Below, one piece after another: positions 61,115 through 64,000 of a DNA stretch of 64,000 nt. The translations under genes and the position numbers were made by a program. Source of the stretch: Rhizophagus irregularis (Eukaryota > Glomeromycota > Glomeromycetes > Glomerales > Glomeraceae); the NCBI RefSeq assembly GCF_026210795.1, contig NC_089433.1, positions 2,753,001 to 2,817,000 of the forward strand, read 5' to 3'. The notes below the pieces were generated by a model. The model was not told the origin of the DNA, ran no database searches, and worked only from the letters and a program-made list of their open reading frames with translations. Position 1 is the first letter of the stretch, and every line of letters begins with the position of its first letter.

Positions 61115-64000
61115 TGGTGAAAAGAAGACTTTACGTTTCTCATCTTTTTTAGAGTAGTAGTTCAGATAGAGATTGAATCAAGAATGGTGAATCACTTTAT
61201 ATATATATATATATTAAAAAGTAAAAAATAATTATTAGAATCATTAGAAAGTTTAATATAGTGTTGGTAGAGGGTTAAATAATGTACCTTATGTTGTAAT
61301 TTTTTTTTTCTTTTTTATATAGCGTGTGTGTGTTATTTAAATAATTCCATTAAAAAAAACATTAATTTGATACGAATTGCTGGACAAATGCTTTAATTTT
61401 TATGACGAGTCTTTGCACTCCTATTTGCGTAAATTATCAACGATAATTTATCATGTAATCGTATATTCACAATATGAGCGTCCCAGCATATTTAAAATTT
61501 ACAGTATATTTCTGCGTTATAAAGTAAATCTTCTTTTATGACACGTGTAATTTGCGTTTCCCAAGTATAATTAAAAGGTATTATTCTCAAAGATTCTTAA
61601 AAAAATATTAATTGAACATAAACACTGACACGAATTGCTGGATAAATGCTTTGCACTCCTATTTGCGTAAATCATCAACGATAATTTATATATTCACAAT
61701 ATGAGCGTCCAGCATATTTAAAATTTACCTGACGTTTTTAATTAAAAAAATCATTAAAGTATATGTCTGCGTTATAAAGTAAACCTTCTTTTATGACGCG
61801 TGTAATTTGCGTTTCCCAAGTATAATTAAAAGGTATTATTCTCAAAGATTCTTAAAAAAAATATTAATTGAACATAAACACTGATACGAATTGCTGGATA
61901 TATGCTTTAATTCTTACGACGAATCTTTCATCGTGTAATCGTATATTCACAATACGAGCGTGATGGATAACCAACTTTTAAACTCCTTGAGTTTAAAATT
62001 TTTATGTCAAGTAAAATCATCCTTTATGTCACATTTCCCAAGTATAATAATTAAAAGGTATTATTCTCTAAGATTCTTATAAATGAATATCAGTCATTAA
62101 TTTAACAAAGCATTCGATTCTTCATAATTATTCACAATAATGAAGAAAATGAAGAAAGTTAGCATCTGACAATCTATAATTTTTATTAATATTTGTTTCT
62201 TTTTTTTTTAATATATTCTTTGTTTTAAAATCAAGGTTTATCGGGTACTACATTTCAACTCAATTGTTTTTGTTTTTGAACTTATATCCTATAAATGATA
62301 AACAACGTTCTCATGAATTAGAAATTAAATTATTAAAATTATATTTTATTTATTGTTTTTTTTCCATTTATAAAATGCCAAGCGTAATACTTAAACATAT
62401 TTAGTGTTGGTATGTGTTCCCAAAGTTCGAATTTTTTCTATTCTTTTTATTCAGGTTCTTTCTGCATTTTAAAAAATCTTTGTAAAACTAAAGCGTTAAA
62501 GAATCTAAATAAACAAAAACAACACCGGCTTATTCCTAAAGTAGTAAAAAAAAAATTTCTATGATGTTGCCGATTTTCAGTAACCGTACAGTTTACTACA
62601 GTAAATATAATACAAATAAAAATGCACCAATTTTAAATTATCAAAAGAATCTCAAAAGCATGTGTAAAAAATTTGAAACATTTTAATCGATCTCTGCGTC
62701 ATTACTCTCTTACATTTCATTTTAATACTTTAAATTTAATATTTTATATTTCGAATAATTAATTTTTATCACTAAAATTTCTCTCTCGTAATTCACGGTT
62801 TACGCAGGATCCAGGAATAAAATGCTGTCTGGATTACGAACTCTTCCGAATCTGGCAATTCCGTATATATCGATATGTTGCTTGATAAGTAGCAGGTTTT
62901 TTTTTTTTTTTTCAAAAAAAATTATTAATTTGTCCCGTCTGTACTCTGTAGTGTAATTATGTATATTAATGAAACCGCTGGGTTCGAGAATGTGGATGAG
63001 TGTTTGTGAACCATAAAATTAAATAGTGGTACCTCACGTACGGTAAATGTGTTTATTTGTTGATTTCTTTGAAATAAAATTAACGTTATACAAAAATAAT
63101 AAAAGACAAAGGTATTAAACTTTTATCCAAATAATATTAGTTGCTTTGTTAAAATCTATTAATAAAATAATGTAATTAATTTCATGTTTCCAAAAAATTA
63201 GTTAACGAAAAAAAACAAAAAAAAAAGAGTTAATATTTATATGAACTTTATTATTAGTTTAATTCTTATATATCAAATGATTTACATTTATTTGTTACAT
63301 TTTTAGTAAATTTCATGGAAACCTAATCCACAGAGTAAAAATAATCTTAATACTCGTGATGTTTCTAGCAGATTTATTTATTTATTTAGTTTTTTTTTTT
63401 CTTTATCCAGGCAAATTCTTTTTTTTTATATTGATACCCGAAAATGCAAACAGTCCTTGTTTTTTTTAAACCGACGGATTTGTGTCTCCCGTTATTATAA
63501 TTATTATGATAAATATAACCCAACTTGTTAACATCCTTATTTTTTGAATTTTTGAATTTTGAAATATTCGAAGCAAAAAAAAATATCGCCCTTTTTCCCA
63601 TCACAAAAAAAATTCCTACGAAATTGTTCAAATTATCCCTTTCAACCAGGAAGGTAACGATATTTTATGGGGAGTTTTGCTAACTTGCCCGGTTGCCCCC
63701 TGGGTTAAAAATTACCTCACTAAAAATTTATATTTTTACGTGATTTTTGATTTGTTTCAAAAAAAAAAAAAAAACCATTTGTTTTCACTTTACATAGATT
63801 TTATTTATTTGGACATTATGGAAAATAATGACCAAGTTTTCTTACATTTTTGATAATGTCCCTTACGTTTTTTGATTGTGGTCATAATTTACGTATTTTT
63901 TTGGAAAAATTATATAATTATATAAGATTTACTAGTTGAACTACTTTCTAAATTATGTCGATCATCCTATATTATATTTTACCGAAATTTTAAGCCAACT
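61115..64000. other. Gene-poor right end
   Basis: No supported gene. Holds a 257 bp tandem array (listed separately) just after the surface-protein gene, (TA)n at about 61199-61214, and a slightly GC-richer patch at 63650-63715 (ttgcccggttgccccctggg). An 81-codon minus-strand frame near 63386 is Lys/Asn/Phe low-complexity and not credible. Confidence 0.45.
61368..62095. repeat. Tandem repeat, period about 257 bp, three copies
   Basis: Copies begin near 61371, 61628 and 61884 with 'acgaattgctgga'. Each continues with 'gcactcctatttgcgtaaat' (missing in copy 3), 'cgtatattcacaatatgagc', 'gcgttataaagtaaa' (copies 1-2), and ends with 'cccaagtataattaaaaggt' and 'attattctcaaagattctta'. Copy 3 is the most diverged. 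Confidence 0.9.

Noticed and set aside
1-64000. CRISPR array or prokaryotic operon
   Set aside because: The spliced genes, nuclear-type tRNA intron and TFIIIB/TOM components show a eukaryotic nuclear genome; the tandem repeats lack unique spacers.

Overview
This is an AT-rich eukaryotic nuclear window with many short introns (mostly about 40-350 bp, GT...AG), compact gene clusters and one large transposon-filled desert. The gene set is a fungal-type TOM22, HID1/Ecm30, IES2, COG5, BRF1 and HGH1, plus several genes better known from animals (CABLES-like, MCMDC2-like, tyrosyl-tRNA synthetase with an EMAPII domain). Together with a decayed multi-intron repetitive gene of a type I associate with Rhizophagus, this suggests an early-diverging fungus, most likely an arbuscular mycorrhizal (Glomeromycotina, Rhizophagus-like) genome. 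The organism assignment is an inference. The gene calls rest on motifs and on exon joins that keep frame.

Layout. 0-7 kb: YARS (-) and the HID1-family trafficking gene (+) diverge from a shared 0.9 kb upstream region. 7-19.4 kb: a 12 kb gene desert with at least six short inverted-repeat (MITE-like) elements, three of them with recognisable target-site duplications, tandem arrays, and one pseudogene with two MITEs in its introns. 19.4-27.3 kb: CABLES-like cyclin-box gene (+), HGH1 (-) and BRF1 (+); HGH1 and BRF1 share a 305 bp divergent promoter. 29.3-36.7 kb: TOM22 (-), MCMDC2-like (+), ITPA (+), NTF2-like (-). 38.1-42.9 kb: a coiled-coil protein with a dynein-adaptor-like CC1 box (+) and the INO80 subunit IES2/INO80B (+). 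44.2-51.9 kb: Tim17-family protein (+), neutral-sphingomyelinase-like phosphodiesterase (-), an intron-containing tRNA-Gly(UCC), COG5 (+) and a single-exon mitochondrial PPR-type protein (-). 56.2-61.1 kb: a 1486-residue surface protein between two gene-poor stretches, followed by a 257 bp tandem array.

Most cluster genes are housekeeping: translation (YARS, HGH1 for eEF2 folding, tRNA-Gly), RNA polymerase III initiation (BRF1), Golgi traffic (HID1, COG5), mitochondrial import and gene expression (TOM22, Tim17-like, PPR), chromatin (IES2), nucleotide-pool cleaning (ITPA) and meiotic recombination (MCMDC2-like). They form no single pathway. The best candidate for something undescribed is the surface protein at 56-61 kb: signal peptide, two stacked Gly-rich tandem repeats interrupting a beta-rich ectodomain, a SEA-like juxtamembrane region, five membrane helices and an acidic/Thr-rich tail.

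Splice sites were placed by eye from GT/AG signals and frame continuity. Where I give exon coordinates, the exons sum to an intact frame.
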